DNA of 64,000 nucleotides, taken from assembly GCF_008905045.1 (NCBI RefSeq), contig NZ_VWMY01000016.1, positions 124,001 through 188,000 on the forward strand, written 5' to 3'. The stretch comes from Streptomyces albicerus (lineage in GTDB: Bacteria > Actinomycetota > Actinomycetes > Streptomycetales > Streptomycetaceae). Every line of letters begins with the position of its first letter. Within the stretch, counting starts at the first letter, position 1. The notes under the pieces were generated by a model that had not been told where the DNA came from, made no database searches, and saw only the letters and a program-made list of their open reading frames with translations. Made by a program: the position numbers and the translations under genes. Of this stretch, positions 51,949-59,915 are shown in pieces.

Positions 51949-53088
51949 TCAGCGTGGGTGGGGTTCCGCTTTGCCGGAGCCCGCCCGGGCAGACGGGCGC
52001 AGTGTGCCGACCGTCCTCAGCAGCCGGTCGGCGGGCTCCCGCAGGGTGGGATGGGCCAGGACCGTGTTCCGCAGGCCGCGCACCGGTCTGCGCCACAGCC
52101 GGTGTGCCGCCGCCACCGGGTGGGGGCGGGTCGCGAGCCCCTCGCCCACCCGCAGCTCGCGGGTCTTGAGCCAGTCCTTGTACTCCTTGTCGCCGCGTCC
52201 CATGTCCATGAGCCGCACACCGTGCCGGCCCGCGGCCTCCGCCATCCGGAGGTGCATCATCAGCCCGGGCGAGTAGTAGCGGAACTCGGGGTCGTACGCG
52301 GTGAACCAGGCCGCGAACACCGTGCGCGACCGCGGTCCGAAGTGCGCGGCCACCGGCCGGTCGCCGGCGTACACCACGGACAGCACGCCGGTGAAGTGCT
52401 CCTCGCGGACCTGGAACAGGTGGTCCACCAGGTCCACGATCCACGGCCGCGCGAACCGGTCCATCCGTCCCGTCCTGCGGTACTGGGCGGACTTCCACCG
52501 CATGAGAGTGCGCAGCACCCGCGGGTCGCGCTCGTCGAAGACGAACCGCACCTCGCCCGTGTCGCGCCCCAGTCGGCGTTCCTTCTTCAGCGTCGTCTTG
52601 GCCAGCCCCGGGTACGCGCCGCGCAGCCACTCCGCGTAGCCGCCCTCGCCGACCTTCAGGTCGAGCACCGGGGAGGCGAACGTCCCCGTGACGTATCTGC
52701 CGAAGGGCTTCTGCTCCTCGACGAGATGGTCGAACTCGAAGACGGAGAGACCGCAGGCCCGCAGCAGTTCCTGGGGGTCCCAGGTGACCCCGGGGCGGTG
52801 CACGAGGGCCTGGCAGTCGGAGAGGCCGAGACCGATGGCCCGGCCGACGCCGAAGGAGTTGCGCTCGTACGGGAGGAAGCCGACGGGCTCCCCGTTCTCG
52901 TGCAGGACCGCCACCTGCGCCCCACCGCGGTACCTGCCGACCCCGGCCGCGAACTCCGGTGCCAGGAAGGGATTTCCGTAGTCCGGCGACTCGTCCATCG
53001 CCCGGTGCCAGGCCCGGCGGAGCGAGGTGCTCAGCTCCTCGGGTCTGTGAATCGTGATGCCCGCCCCGCCACTGCTCGTGGATCGCAT
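51949..53088 (-). CDS. GNAT-fold acyltransferase, FemAB/CelD-like (Acetyltransf_6)
   Basis: 379 residues. Two GNAT-like halves are visible: QVAVLHENGEPVGFLPY (about 58-75) and the C-terminal VVYAGDRPVAAHFG...FTAYDPEFRYYSPGLMMHLRMAEAA with LMDMGRGDKEYKDWL, the hallmark of CelD/BioF2-type acyltransferases linked to exopolysaccharide or cell-envelope synthesis. The start ATG 53088 gives MRSTSSGG. It is probably co-regulated with the aminotransferase gene downstream, though 278 bp separate them. Confidence 0.85.
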   Translation of the reverse strand: MRSTSSGGAGITIHRPEELSTSLRRAWHRAMDESPDYGNPFLAPEFAAGVGRYRGGAQVAVLHENGEPVGFLPYERNSFGVGRAIGLGLSDCQALVHRPGVTWDPQELLRACGLSVFEFDHLVEEQKPFGRYVTGTFASPVLDLKVGEGGYAEWLRGAYPGLAKTTLKKERRLGRDTGEVRFVFDERDPRVLRTLMRWKSAQYRRTGRMDRFARPWIVDLVDHLFQVREEHFTGVLSVVYAGDRPVAAHFGPRSRTVFAAWFTAYDPEFRYYSPGLMMHLRMAEAAGRHGVRLMDMGRGDKEYKDWLKTRELRVGEGLATRPHPVAAAHRLWRRPVRGLRNTVLAHPTLREPADRLLRTVGTLRPSARAGSGKAEPHPR

Positions 53089-53357
53089 GGGCGACCGCCC
53101 CCCAATTCCCCCATGACGCGCTGTCCGCGTCCTGCCACGACCGAGAACTCGAACCGCTCGGTAAGGCTCAAACGTCGCGAAACAGTACGCACACTGTCAA
53201 GGGTGTCGGTCGTAACGGAACAGCACGGATCGGATGGCCGTTCAACCTTCCTGCCGCTCGGGACCGTCATAAGGTGCGAAGATCCGGTCACTTCGAGCCG
53301 GTCACGTCGAACGGTCACCTCGGTGCGGTGACCTCACACGACCCATGGGGGCCTGTC

Positions 53358-53723
53358 ATGGCACTGTTCGGGAACGCCCACACCGTCGATCCGGCGAAGG
53401 CTCAGCACGACTACGCGCGGCTGCTCGGGCAGGGCGAGCAGGTGTACGCCGCGTACCTGCTGATACGCGACACCATCCTCTTCACCGACCGCCGCCTGGT
53501 CCTGGTCGACAAGCAGGGCATCACGGGCAAGAAGACGGAGTACCACTCCGTCCCGTACCGCAGCATCACCCACTTCTCCGTCGAGACCGCCGGCCACTTC
53601 GACCTCGACGCCGAGCTGAAGATCTGGATCTCCGGCACCCCGGCCCCGATCGAGAAGACCTTCACCAAGGGCGTGGACATCTACGAAGTCCAGGCGATCC
53701 TCACGCAGTTCGTCGCGCGATAG
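53358..53723 (+). CDS. bacterial PH-domain protein (bPH_1 family)
   Basis: 121 residues (MALFGNAHTVDPAKAQHDY...) composed almost entirely of a PH-like beta-barrel and a C-terminal helix; ILFTDRRLVLVDKQG and EYHSVPYRSITHFSVE are typical. Family members are soluble and may bind proteins or lipids; their role is unknown. The 3' end overlaps the convergent MFS gene by 23 bp, so the two transcripts must overlap. Confidence 0.88.
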   Translation: MALFGNAHTVDPAKAQHDYARLLGQGEQVYAAYLLIRDTILFTDRRLVLVDKQGITGKKTEYHSVPYRSITHFSVETAGHFDLDAELKIWISGTPAPIEKTFTKGVDIYEVQAILTQFVAR

Positions 53724-54900
53724 CGGTACGGGGGTCGGGGGCACCGGCCGCGCGGAGCCCTGGTGCCAGGGACACGGTCACGGCGATCGACGCCAGCGCC
53801 ATCACCGTCATCGCTCCGCCCGGTGACGTCAGTTGGGCCGTCGCACCCGCCAGGGCCGCCCCGACCCCCTGCATCGTGAGCATGCCGGACGAGTGCAACC
53901 CCAGGGCGTGGCCCGCCAGTTCGGGTGGCGTCACGGCCATGAGGCGTTCCTGCTGGAGCAGGCTCGCGGCGAAGCCGACGGAGGCCACGGTGACGAGGAC
54001 CGCGGCCGCGCCCGGCCGCGGGTGCAGGACGAAGAGCAGGTACGGGGCGGCCAGCAACAGGAGCAGCGGGACGCCCAGTCGAGGCCGGAGACGGGGCGGC
54101 AGGAGGCGGGCCGCCGCCACGTCCCCGGCCAGCATGCCCAGGGCGGCGCAGGCGAAGAGCAGGCCCGCGTGGTCGGGGGCGTACGAGACGTAGAGGGACT
54201 CGCAGCCGACGATCAGGCCGTTGGGGAGCCAGAGCGCCAGGTAGAGGTGGCGGCGGGGGCGGGCCGAGAGGAGGGCCGCGTTGGTGCGCCAGGTCTCGCG
54301 TACGGACGGCCGTCCGGTGGCTCTCGGCGGGCGGGGGGTCAGGGCCAAATGGGACACCGTCGCGGCCGTCGCGTACAGGGCCGCCGCCGTGAGCAGCGTG
54401 CCGCGCGGGGACAGGACCGCGATCAGGACGCCTCCGGTGGCGTATCCCGTGATCTGCGTGATCCCGTTCGCCATGTTGAAGACCGAGCGGCCGAGGATGT
54501 AGCCGTCCTTGGGCAGGATCTCGTTCAGCAGGCCCCAGCGGACTCCGCCGCCCAGGGACGCCACCAGGCCGAGTACGAGGATCAGGGCGAAGACCGCCCA
54601 CAGGGGGACGGGGGCCGCCAGGAGCGCCGTACCCGCCGCGAACGCCAGGGCGACGCCCGTCGTCGTCGCGCGTGGCGGCAGCCGGTCGGCCGCCGAAAGG
54701 AGCGTGGTCGCGCCCAGGACCTGCGCCAGCGACGGGCCGAACATGCTCAGCGCGGACAGCAGCGGCGAGTCCGTGGCCCGGTAGACCAGCGTGCCGAGCG
54801 CGAGACCGCTCATCGTCTGTGCGGCCACCTGGGCCGAGGAGGTCACGAAGAGGGGCGTGAACTCCCGGGTGCGGAACAGTGATCGGTACGTCATGGGCAT
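53701..54900 (-). CDS. MFS transporter
   Basis: 399 residues with about twelve hydrophobic helices and an MFS layout (FTPLFVTSSAQVAAQTMSGLALG at helix 1; Arg-rich loop at mid-protein about 190-205). It is a likely drug or metabolite exporter. It is divergent from an ArsR-like regulator across a palindromic operator and is the obvious regulated target. It converges with the PH-domain gene. Confidence 0.88.
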   Translation of the reverse strand: MPMTYRSLFRTREFTPLFVTSSAQVAAQTMSGLALGTLVYRATDSPLLSALSMFGPSLAQVLGATTLLSAADRLPPRATTTGVALAFAAGTALLAAPVPLWAVFALILVLGLVASLGGGVRWGLLNEILPKDGYILGRSVFNMANGITQITGYATGGVLIAVLSPRGTLLTAAALYATAATVSHLALTPRPPRATGRPSVRETWRTNAALLSARPRRHLYLALWLPNGLIVGCESLYVSYAPDHAGLLFACAALGMLAGDVAAARLLPPRLRPRLGVPLLLLLAAPYLLFVLHPRPGAAAVLVTVASVGFAASLLQQERLMAVTPPELAGHALGLHSSGMLTMQGVGAALAGATAQLTSPGGAMTVMALASIAVTVSLAPGLRAAGAPDPRTAIARRTA

Positions 54901-54938
54901 GACGCGGAGTCTCGGACCGGCCCCGGACCGGCCGTTAA

Positions 54939-54960
54939 TGTTTCGCGCAGGCGCGAAACA
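54939..54960. promoter_or_regulatory. perfect operator palindrome between MFS and ArsR-like genes
   Basis: TGTTTCGCGC, AG spacer, GCGCGAAACA: two perfect 10-base arms located 38 bp from the MFS start and 23 bp from the regulator start. It is the likely binding site of the regulator at 54984, which would repress both genes. Confidence 0.8.
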
Positions 54961-54983
54961 AAAATCCGAGAAAGGCCGCGGAC

Positions 54984-55979
54984 ATGGGCTGGTGGCAGGT
55001 CAACGCCGACACCCTCGCGGGCAGCCGGTTCGTGCTGTCGCCCCTCGCCGAGACCTTCGCCTGTCTGAAGGTGCTGCACGCGGGAGCGGCCGCGCATCCC
55101 GGCGAGCGGACCTGGCTGGCCGCCCGACTGCCGGACTACAGACGGCGGTTGGCCGCCGATCCGGTCACCGCCGCTCTCGTCCGCGCCGGTCTCGGCCCCG
55201 AGTGGATCGCCGACTTCCTCACGCCCACGCCCCGGGGCGAGGACTTCGACACCGAGGTCGCCCGCGTCCGCGAGACCTCCCCCGAAGCCGCCCGCGCCCA
55301 CCTCGCCGTCGCTCTGCGCGGCCCGCTCCCCGCGATCCTCCAGGGCCGTGACGACCTCCCCGACCGCGCCGCCGACCTGCTGACGTACGTCTGGACCGAG
55401 GCCGTACGCCCCTACTGGCCCCGTCGCCGCCGCGTGCTCGAAGCCGATGTCGTCGCCCGCACCGCCCAGTTGAGCCAGGGCGGCTGGGCGGCCGCGCTCG
55501 ACGCGATGCGGCCGGGCATGCGCTGGCTCGGCGAGAACCGGCTGCAGGTCAACCTCCACGAATACCCGCCCCGCGAGATCTCGGGCGCCGAGCTCTTCTT
55601 CGTCCCCGTCACGCCGCAGCGGCACGGCTGGGTGTCGTGGGAGGAGCCCCACCGGTACGCGGTCGTGTACCCGTGCTCGGGCGCCCTCGCGGACACCGAA
55701 CCGGCGACCGCGTCCGCCCCCGAGAGCCTCAACCGGCTGCTCGGGACGGCCCGGGCCGGCGTCCTCGCCCTCCTCGACTCCCCCATGAGTACGAGCCAGC
55801 TGGTGGCCGTGACCGGCCAGGGGCTCGGCTCGGTCGGCCGCCACCTCAAGGTCCTGCTCGACGCCCGGCTCGTCCGGCGGCGGCGCTCCGGGCGGTCGGT
55901 GCTCTACTACCGGACAGCCGCGGGCGAGGTTCTCGTCAAGGCCCAGGGCGCCGCCCCTCCGCCTGCGGAGCGGAGTTAG
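54984..55979 (+). CDS. ArsR-type helix-turn-helix regulator with DUF5937-like N-terminus
   Basis: 331 residues. The first 230 form a helical/beta domain of unknown ligand (WWQVNADTLAGSRFVLSPLAETFACLKVL). A C-terminal winged helix lies at about 245-320 (ARAGVLALLDSPMSTSQLVAVTGQGLGSVGRHLKVLLDARLVRRRRSGRSVLYY), as in ArsR regulators. ATG 54984 starts 24 bp after the operator. It probably represses the divergent MFS exporter until a ligand binds. It is followed by glutathione peroxidase ten bases later, possibly in the same transcript. Confidence 0.88.
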   Translation: MGWWQVNADTLAGSRFVLSPLAETFACLKVLHAGAAAHPGERTWLAARLPDYRRRLAADPVTAALVRAGLGPEWIADFLTPTPRGEDFDTEVARVRETSPEAARAHLAVALRGPLPAILQGRDDLPDRAADLLTYVWTEAVRPYWPRRRRVLEADVVARTAQLSQGGWAAALDAMRPGMRWLGENRLQVNLHEYPPREISGAELFFVPVTPQRHGWVSWEEPHRYAVVYPCSGALADTEPATASAPESLNRLLGTARAGVLALLDSPMSTSQLVAVTGQGLGSVGRHLKVLLDARLVRRRRSGRSVLYYRTAAGEVLVKAQGAAPPPAERS

Positions 55980-55989
55980 CATCCGTTTT

Positions 55990-56505
55990 ATGACTACTGA
56001 CAACGCCGGTACCTCTGGCGCCTCTGTTCTCGACGTCGACATCGATTCCCTGCAGGGCGGTTCCGCGGACCTCGGCCGGTACAAGGGTCAGGCCGTGCTC
56101 ATCGTCAACGTGGCCTCCAAGTGCGGGCTCACGCCCCAGTACGCGGGCCTGGAGCGGCTGCACGAGCGGTACGCGGCCCAGGGCTTCACCGTGCTCGGGG
56201 TGCCCTGCAACCAGTTCATGGGCCAGGAGCCCGGCACGTCCGAGGAGATCGCGGAGTTCTGCTCGGCGACGTACGGCGTGACCTTCCCGCTGACCGAGAA
56301 GGTCGAGGTGAACGGGGAGGGACGGCACGCGCTCTACGAGCGGCTCACCGGCTTCGCGGACGGCGAGGGGCACAGCGGCGACATCCGCTGGAACTTCGAG
56401 AAGTTCCTGATCGGCCGGGACGGCACGGTGGTGGCCCGTTTCTCGCCGCAGACCGAGCCGGAGTCGGCCGAGGTCGTGGCGGCGGTCGAGGCACTCGTCG
56501 CCTGA
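55990..56505 (+). CDS. glutathione peroxidase family (thiol peroxidase)
   Basis: 171 residues with the peroxidatic Cys in NVASKCGLTPQY, the motif PCNQF, and WNFEKFLIG, the three GPx signatures. The residue is Cys, not selenocysteine. Streptomyces lacks glutathione, so the reductant is more likely thioredoxin or mycothiol. It lies ten bases after the ArsR-like regulator gene and just before the MerR regulator. Confidence 0.93.
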   Translation: MTTDNAGTSGASVLDVDIDSLQGGSADLGRYKGQAVLIVNVASKCGLTPQYAGLERLHERYAAQGFTVLGVPCNQFMGQEPGTSEEIAEFCSATYGVTFPLTEKVEVNGEGRHALYERLTGFADGEGHSGDIRWNFEKFLIGRDGTVVARFSPQTEPESAEVVAAVEALVA

Positions 56506-56560
56506 CACGAGAACTTCCGTCTGACACGGGAATCTCCTCCGACACGGGAATCTCCGTCGG
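56504..56560. repeat. three 18-19 bp direct repeats between gpx and merR
   Basis: Copies of GACACG(G/A)GAA(T/C)(C/T)TCC begin at 56504, 56523 and 56541. They lie directly upstream of the MerR promoter. Confidence 0.7.
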
Positions 56561-56591
56561 TTGACCTTGCCCCTGGGGCAAGGAGCACCGT
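56561..56591 (+). promoter_or_regulatory. MerR-type promoter and operator
   Basis: TTGACC (56561-56566) is followed by a 19-base spacer that overlaps the palindrome CCTTGCCCCTGGGGCAAGG (56565-56583). The -10 (CACCGT at 56586) is poor. A long spacer with a dyad between -35 and -10 is the hallmark of MerR-activated promoters. A 9-bp stem-loop (56598-56620) lies in the leader. Confidence 0.75.
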
Positions 56592-56635
56592 CCTCCCCAC
56601 CGGGCGGCAGTCGCCCGGTGACGGAGGATGGGCCC

Positions 56636-57553
56636 GTGGAACCCGTGAACCCCGCGCAACCCCAGGCAGCGTTGGCCGACTCGGCCACCTCGGCCGCCTC
56701 GGCCGAGGACCTGCTCACGATCGGCGCGTTCGCCGCCCGCGCGCGGCTCTCGCCGAAGGCGCTGCGGCTGTACGACCGGCTGGGCCTGCTGGCCCCCGTG
56801 CACGTCGACGAGACGACCGGCTACCGCTACTACAGCGCCGCCCAGGTCGAACGCGCCCGCCTGGTCTTCATGCTGCGCCGCCTCGACATGCCGCTCGCGC
56901 GGATCGCCGAGGTCATGGAGCAGCAGGAGTCCGACGGGGAGCAGGCCGCCGACCTCGTCGCCGCGTACTGGGCGGACATCGAGGAACGCCTCGCCGGACA
57001 GCGGACACTCGCGCACTACCTCCGTGTACGGCTTTCCGGAAGGAGTTCCGAGTTGTACGCGAAGTTCGAGGTCCACACCGTGGACGTACCCGAGCAGTGG
57101 CTCATCACGGAGAAGCGGCACACCCTCGTGGACGAGTTGCCCACCTGGATCCCGGCGTCGCTGGGCCGCCTGGAATCGGCCGCGGAGCAGTGCGGCGGGA
57201 TGACGGGCGCCCCCTTCGTCGTCTACTACTCCGAGGTCTCCGACGAGAGCGACGGCCCCGTCGAGTCCTGCGTACCCGTCGCCGACGCCGACGCCGCGCG
57301 CGCCTGGGCCGCCGAACACGCACGCGCCTGGGGCGCGACGACCCGCCTAGAGCCCGCCCGCCGCCTCGCCTACACCCGCATCACCAAGGCCCAGGTCGCC
57401 AACCCCCAGATCCACGCGGCATTCGAAGCGGTGGAGGCCTGGATGGAACAGGAGGACCTGGACTACGCGGGCCCCTGCCGAGAGATCTACTTCGCAGACT
57501 GGGACAAGGCAGGCCCAGAGGACGAGGTGTGCGACGTGGCGTTCCCGATCTAG
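56636..57553 (+). CDS. MerR-family regulator with effector-binding domain
   Basis: 305 residues from GTG 56636 with GGAGG at 56623-56627. The reading frame open from 56561 starts inside the promoter and is not real. A winged helix (about 23-95: LLTIGAFAARARLSPKALRLYDRLGLLAPVHVD and YRYYSAAQVERARLV) is followed by a helix and a GyrI-like effector domain (about 145-305). The promoter suggests autoregulation. BmrR/TipA-like proteins sense lipophilic cations or drugs. Confidence 0.9.
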   Translation: MEPVNPAQPQAALADSATSAASAEDLLTIGAFAARARLSPKALRLYDRLGLLAPVHVDETTGYRYYSAAQVERARLVFMLRRLDMPLARIAEVMEQQESDGEQAADLVAAYWADIEERLAGQRTLAHYLRVRLSGRSSELYAKFEVHTVDVPEQWLITEKRHTLVDELPTWIPASLGRLESAAEQCGGMTGAPFVVYYSEVSDESDGPVESCVPVADADAARAWAAEHARAWGATTRLEPARRLAYTRITKAQVANPQIHAAFEAVEAWMEQEDLDYAGPCREIYFADWDKAGPEDEVCDVAFPI

Positions 57554-57607
57554 CGACGCGGTGTTCCTGAGTCAGCGATTCTGCGTTCCCGATTCAGCAC
57601 CGGGTGA

Positions 57608-57631
57608 CCCGCGCCCCTTCAGGGGCGCGGG
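57608..57631. terminator. GC-rich hairpin within a repeat common in Streptomyces intergenic DNA
   Basis: Arms CCCGCGCCCCT (57608-57618) and AGGGGCGCGGG (57621-57631) with a two-base turn, followed by GCGGCTCCGCCGCGTGGGCG. This composite recurs in Streptomyces intergenic regions. It lies between convergent genes and may terminate both. Confidence 0.7.
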
Positions 57632-57734
57632 GCTGTGACATTGTGCGGCTCCGCCGCGTGGGCGCGACCAGCCCTCCACAACCCGCAGATCTCACCGAAC
57701 CTGCGGAAGCTTCATCCACCGAACCCGAGGAGCA

Positions 57735-59723
57735 CTACCCACCGGTCCCACGGAGCGCATCCCGCATTTCCTCCGGGCACCCTGTGCCACGAGGCAACTG
57801 ATAAGGCGCCGCCAGGCGATACGTGCCGGCCCGCGGAGCGACCAGCTCCGTCCACCGATCCCCCTCCGCATCCTTCTCCGTCTCCATCAGACACCCGTTG
57901 ACGTTGCTGAACGTCTTCGGCGCCCCATCCTCCCGCTGCTTGGACTCCTCGGTCTCCTGCGGCGGCTTCACACTCTTGCCCTCCGCGTCGACGAGCCCGA
58001 GCCACGGCGAGTACGGAATCCGGATGAGTACCCGCCCGGCCCGCTTCACCTCGAGCGTCAGCTCCCCTTGCTCGGCCCGTTCGACGACGGCGGGCGGGTC
58101 GGCCATCGGCGTGGGATCGGTGACCTTGAAGAGCTGCCAGTTGGCGTCCCCCCAGACCTGCTGCAGATACGGCATCCCGCGCTGCACGAGCTCCCGCTCG
58201 CGCTCACCGCCGTCACCGTCGGGCTCGCCCTTGGGGACGACGACGTAGTGGACGGCCCAGCGCCGCAGCCACTCGTGGTAGTTCGCGGAGTTGAGGGTGT
58301 CGTCGTAGAAGAGGGGGTTGCGCTCCATGTCCGCCTGCCGGTTCCAGCCGCGGGCGAGATTGACGTACGGGGCGAGGGCGGACGCCTCACGGTGGGAGCG
58401 GGCCGGTACGACCTCGACGCGGCCCTTCTCGGCGCCGACCACCTGGAGCTGGTTGACGAGGGGGGCCAGTTCGCGGGCCCAGGACGCGGCGGGCGTGGTG
58501 TGCACGATGTCGTCCACGGCCTTGAAGCCGATCCAGAAGTTCATGCCCACGAAGGTGACGATGATCGTGTACCACTTGCGCGAGCGCGGCACCGTGAAGG
58601 GCAGTGCGGCGATCAGCGCGACCCCGGCGAACAGCATCGGGAGGCGGCTGATGTTGGAGCCGATCTGCGAGCTGATCAGCCAGACGAGGAGGACGGAGAG
58701 GCCGTACACCGCCGCCGTGATCCGGACCGTCTTCCACTCCTTGGGGACGAGGAAGAAGACGAACACCGAGTACGTGAACGGCAGCAGGACCGACGCGAAC
58801 ATCATCGGCTGCGTACCGGAGAAGGGGAAAAGCCAGGCGGACACGGCCACGACGGCGGCGGGCGCGAGGCCCAGCGCGTACGCGCCCGGGCGGCGCTTCT
58901 GCAGGAACAGCGCCACCGCGACGAGGCCCACGAAGAGTCCGGCCACGGGGGACGCGGCGGTCGCGATCGCGGCGAGGGGGGCGGCGGACAGGGCCTTGGC
59001 CCAGCGTTTGTAGCGCCAGCGGTACGGCCAGCAGAAGACGACGGCGGTCGCGCCGAGCGCGAAGACCAGGCCGAGGCCGAAGGTCACGCGTCCGGAGGCG
59101 GCGTTGCACAGGAGCGCGAACACTCCGGCGAGGGACGGCCACACGGGATTCCGTACGACCCTGCTGCGCATCAGGATCAGCGTGAGCAGCCCGGCGGAGA
59201 TCGTCCCCGCGATCATCATCGTCGTCCGCACGCCGAGCACGGCCATCAGATACGGGGACACCACGCTGTACGACACCGGGTGCATCCCGCCGTACCAGGC
59301 CAGGTTGTACGCCGAACCCGGGTTCCGCCCCACGAACTCGGCCCACGCGTCCTGCGCCGCGAGGTCACCCCCACTGTTCGCGAAGGTGAAGAACCAGATG
59401 ACGTGCAGGATGCCGGAGAGGGCGGTGGCGAGGGTTACGGGGTGCCGCAGGAAGCGGCTGAACCGGGTGGTGTCGTGATGGCTGTCGGCGGGCTCGCGGC
59501 CAACGTTGTCGTCGTGGGCCTCGGCGGGGTCACGGGGAGCGCGGTCCTGGGTTTCCTCGGAGGTGCCCTCGGGCGGCGCGGAGGCGGCGCGGGGTTCTTC
59601 GTCCGGACCGGGGGCTCCGGGCGGCCCGGGTCGCTCGACGTCACGCGTACGCAGGTGTATTCGCGGGCCGGCCCCTCGGCTCGGCTCGGCGTCGTCGGCG
59701 TGGGTCGGCTCCGCTGTCGCCAC
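57735..59723 (-). CDS. large polytopic membrane protein with C-terminal extracellular domain
   Basis: About 662 residues from GTG 59723 (VATAEPTHADD) with GGGGAG upstream; the frame open to 59879 lacks a ribosome site. A disordered cytoplasmic N-terminus (1-100) leads to about twelve helices (about 95-420) and a soluble C-terminal domain (about 430-660) with Tyr/Trp-rich segments. The first loop has Asp-containing GGDLAAQDAWAEF, which recalls GT-C-type glycosyltransferases, but I cannot assign a reaction. It lies beside a D-Ala-D-Ala carboxypeptidase and is likely linked to the envelope. Confidence 0.8.
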   Translation of the reverse strand: MATAEPTHADDAEPSRGAGPRIHLRTRDVERPGPPGAPGPDEEPRAASAPPEGTSEETQDRAPRDPAEAHDDNVGREPADSHHDTTRFSRFLRHPVTLATALSGILHVIWFFTFANSGGDLAAQDAWAEFVGRNPGSAYNLAWYGGMHPVSYSVVSPYLMAVLGVRTTMMIAGTISAGLLTLILMRSRVVRNPVWPSLAGVFALLCNAASGRVTFGLGLVFALGATAVVFCWPYRWRYKRWAKALSAAPLAAIATAASPVAGLFVGLVAVALFLQKRRPGAYALGLAPAAVVAVSAWLFPFSGTQPMMFASVLLPFTYSVFVFFLVPKEWKTVRITAAVYGLSVLLVWLISSQIGSNISRLPMLFAGVALIAALPFTVPRSRKWYTIIVTFVGMNFWIGFKAVDDIVHTTPAASWARELAPLVNQLQVVGAEKGRVEVVPARSHREASALAPYVNLARGWNRQADMERNPLFYDDTLNSANYHEWLRRWAVHYVVVPKGEPDGDGGERERELVQRGMPYLQQVWGDANWQLFKVTDPTPMADPPAVVERAEQGELTLEVKRAGRVLIRIPYSPWLGLVDAEGKSVKPPQETEESKQREDGAPKTFSNVNGCLMETEKDAEGDRWTELVAPRAGTYRLAAPYQLPRGTGCPEEMRDALRGTGG

Positions 59724-59915
59724 GTAAAGGCACTCCCCGTGTCCCGTTGTTTCGCTCTCGGCCGGGCCCCGCGGCGGGCGACCTGCCCTTCTCGCGACGC
59801 TAGCACGCACCCCGCTCAAGAGAGCCCGGGCGGTACTCCGTCGGCGGGGTGCGGCCGGTTCGGCCGGGCTTGGAGGCATACGGCCCCCTCGCCCGCCCTG
59901 ATTACGTACGTCCCG

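Noticed and set aside
50438..52630. 730-residue version of the aminotransferase
   Set aside because: The upstream part is an off-frame reading of the acyltransferase gene and intergenic repeats; ATG 51670 has a good ribosome site.
56561..56635. N-terminal extension of the MerR regulator
   Set aside because: The would-be start TTG is the -35 element of the MerR-type promoter.
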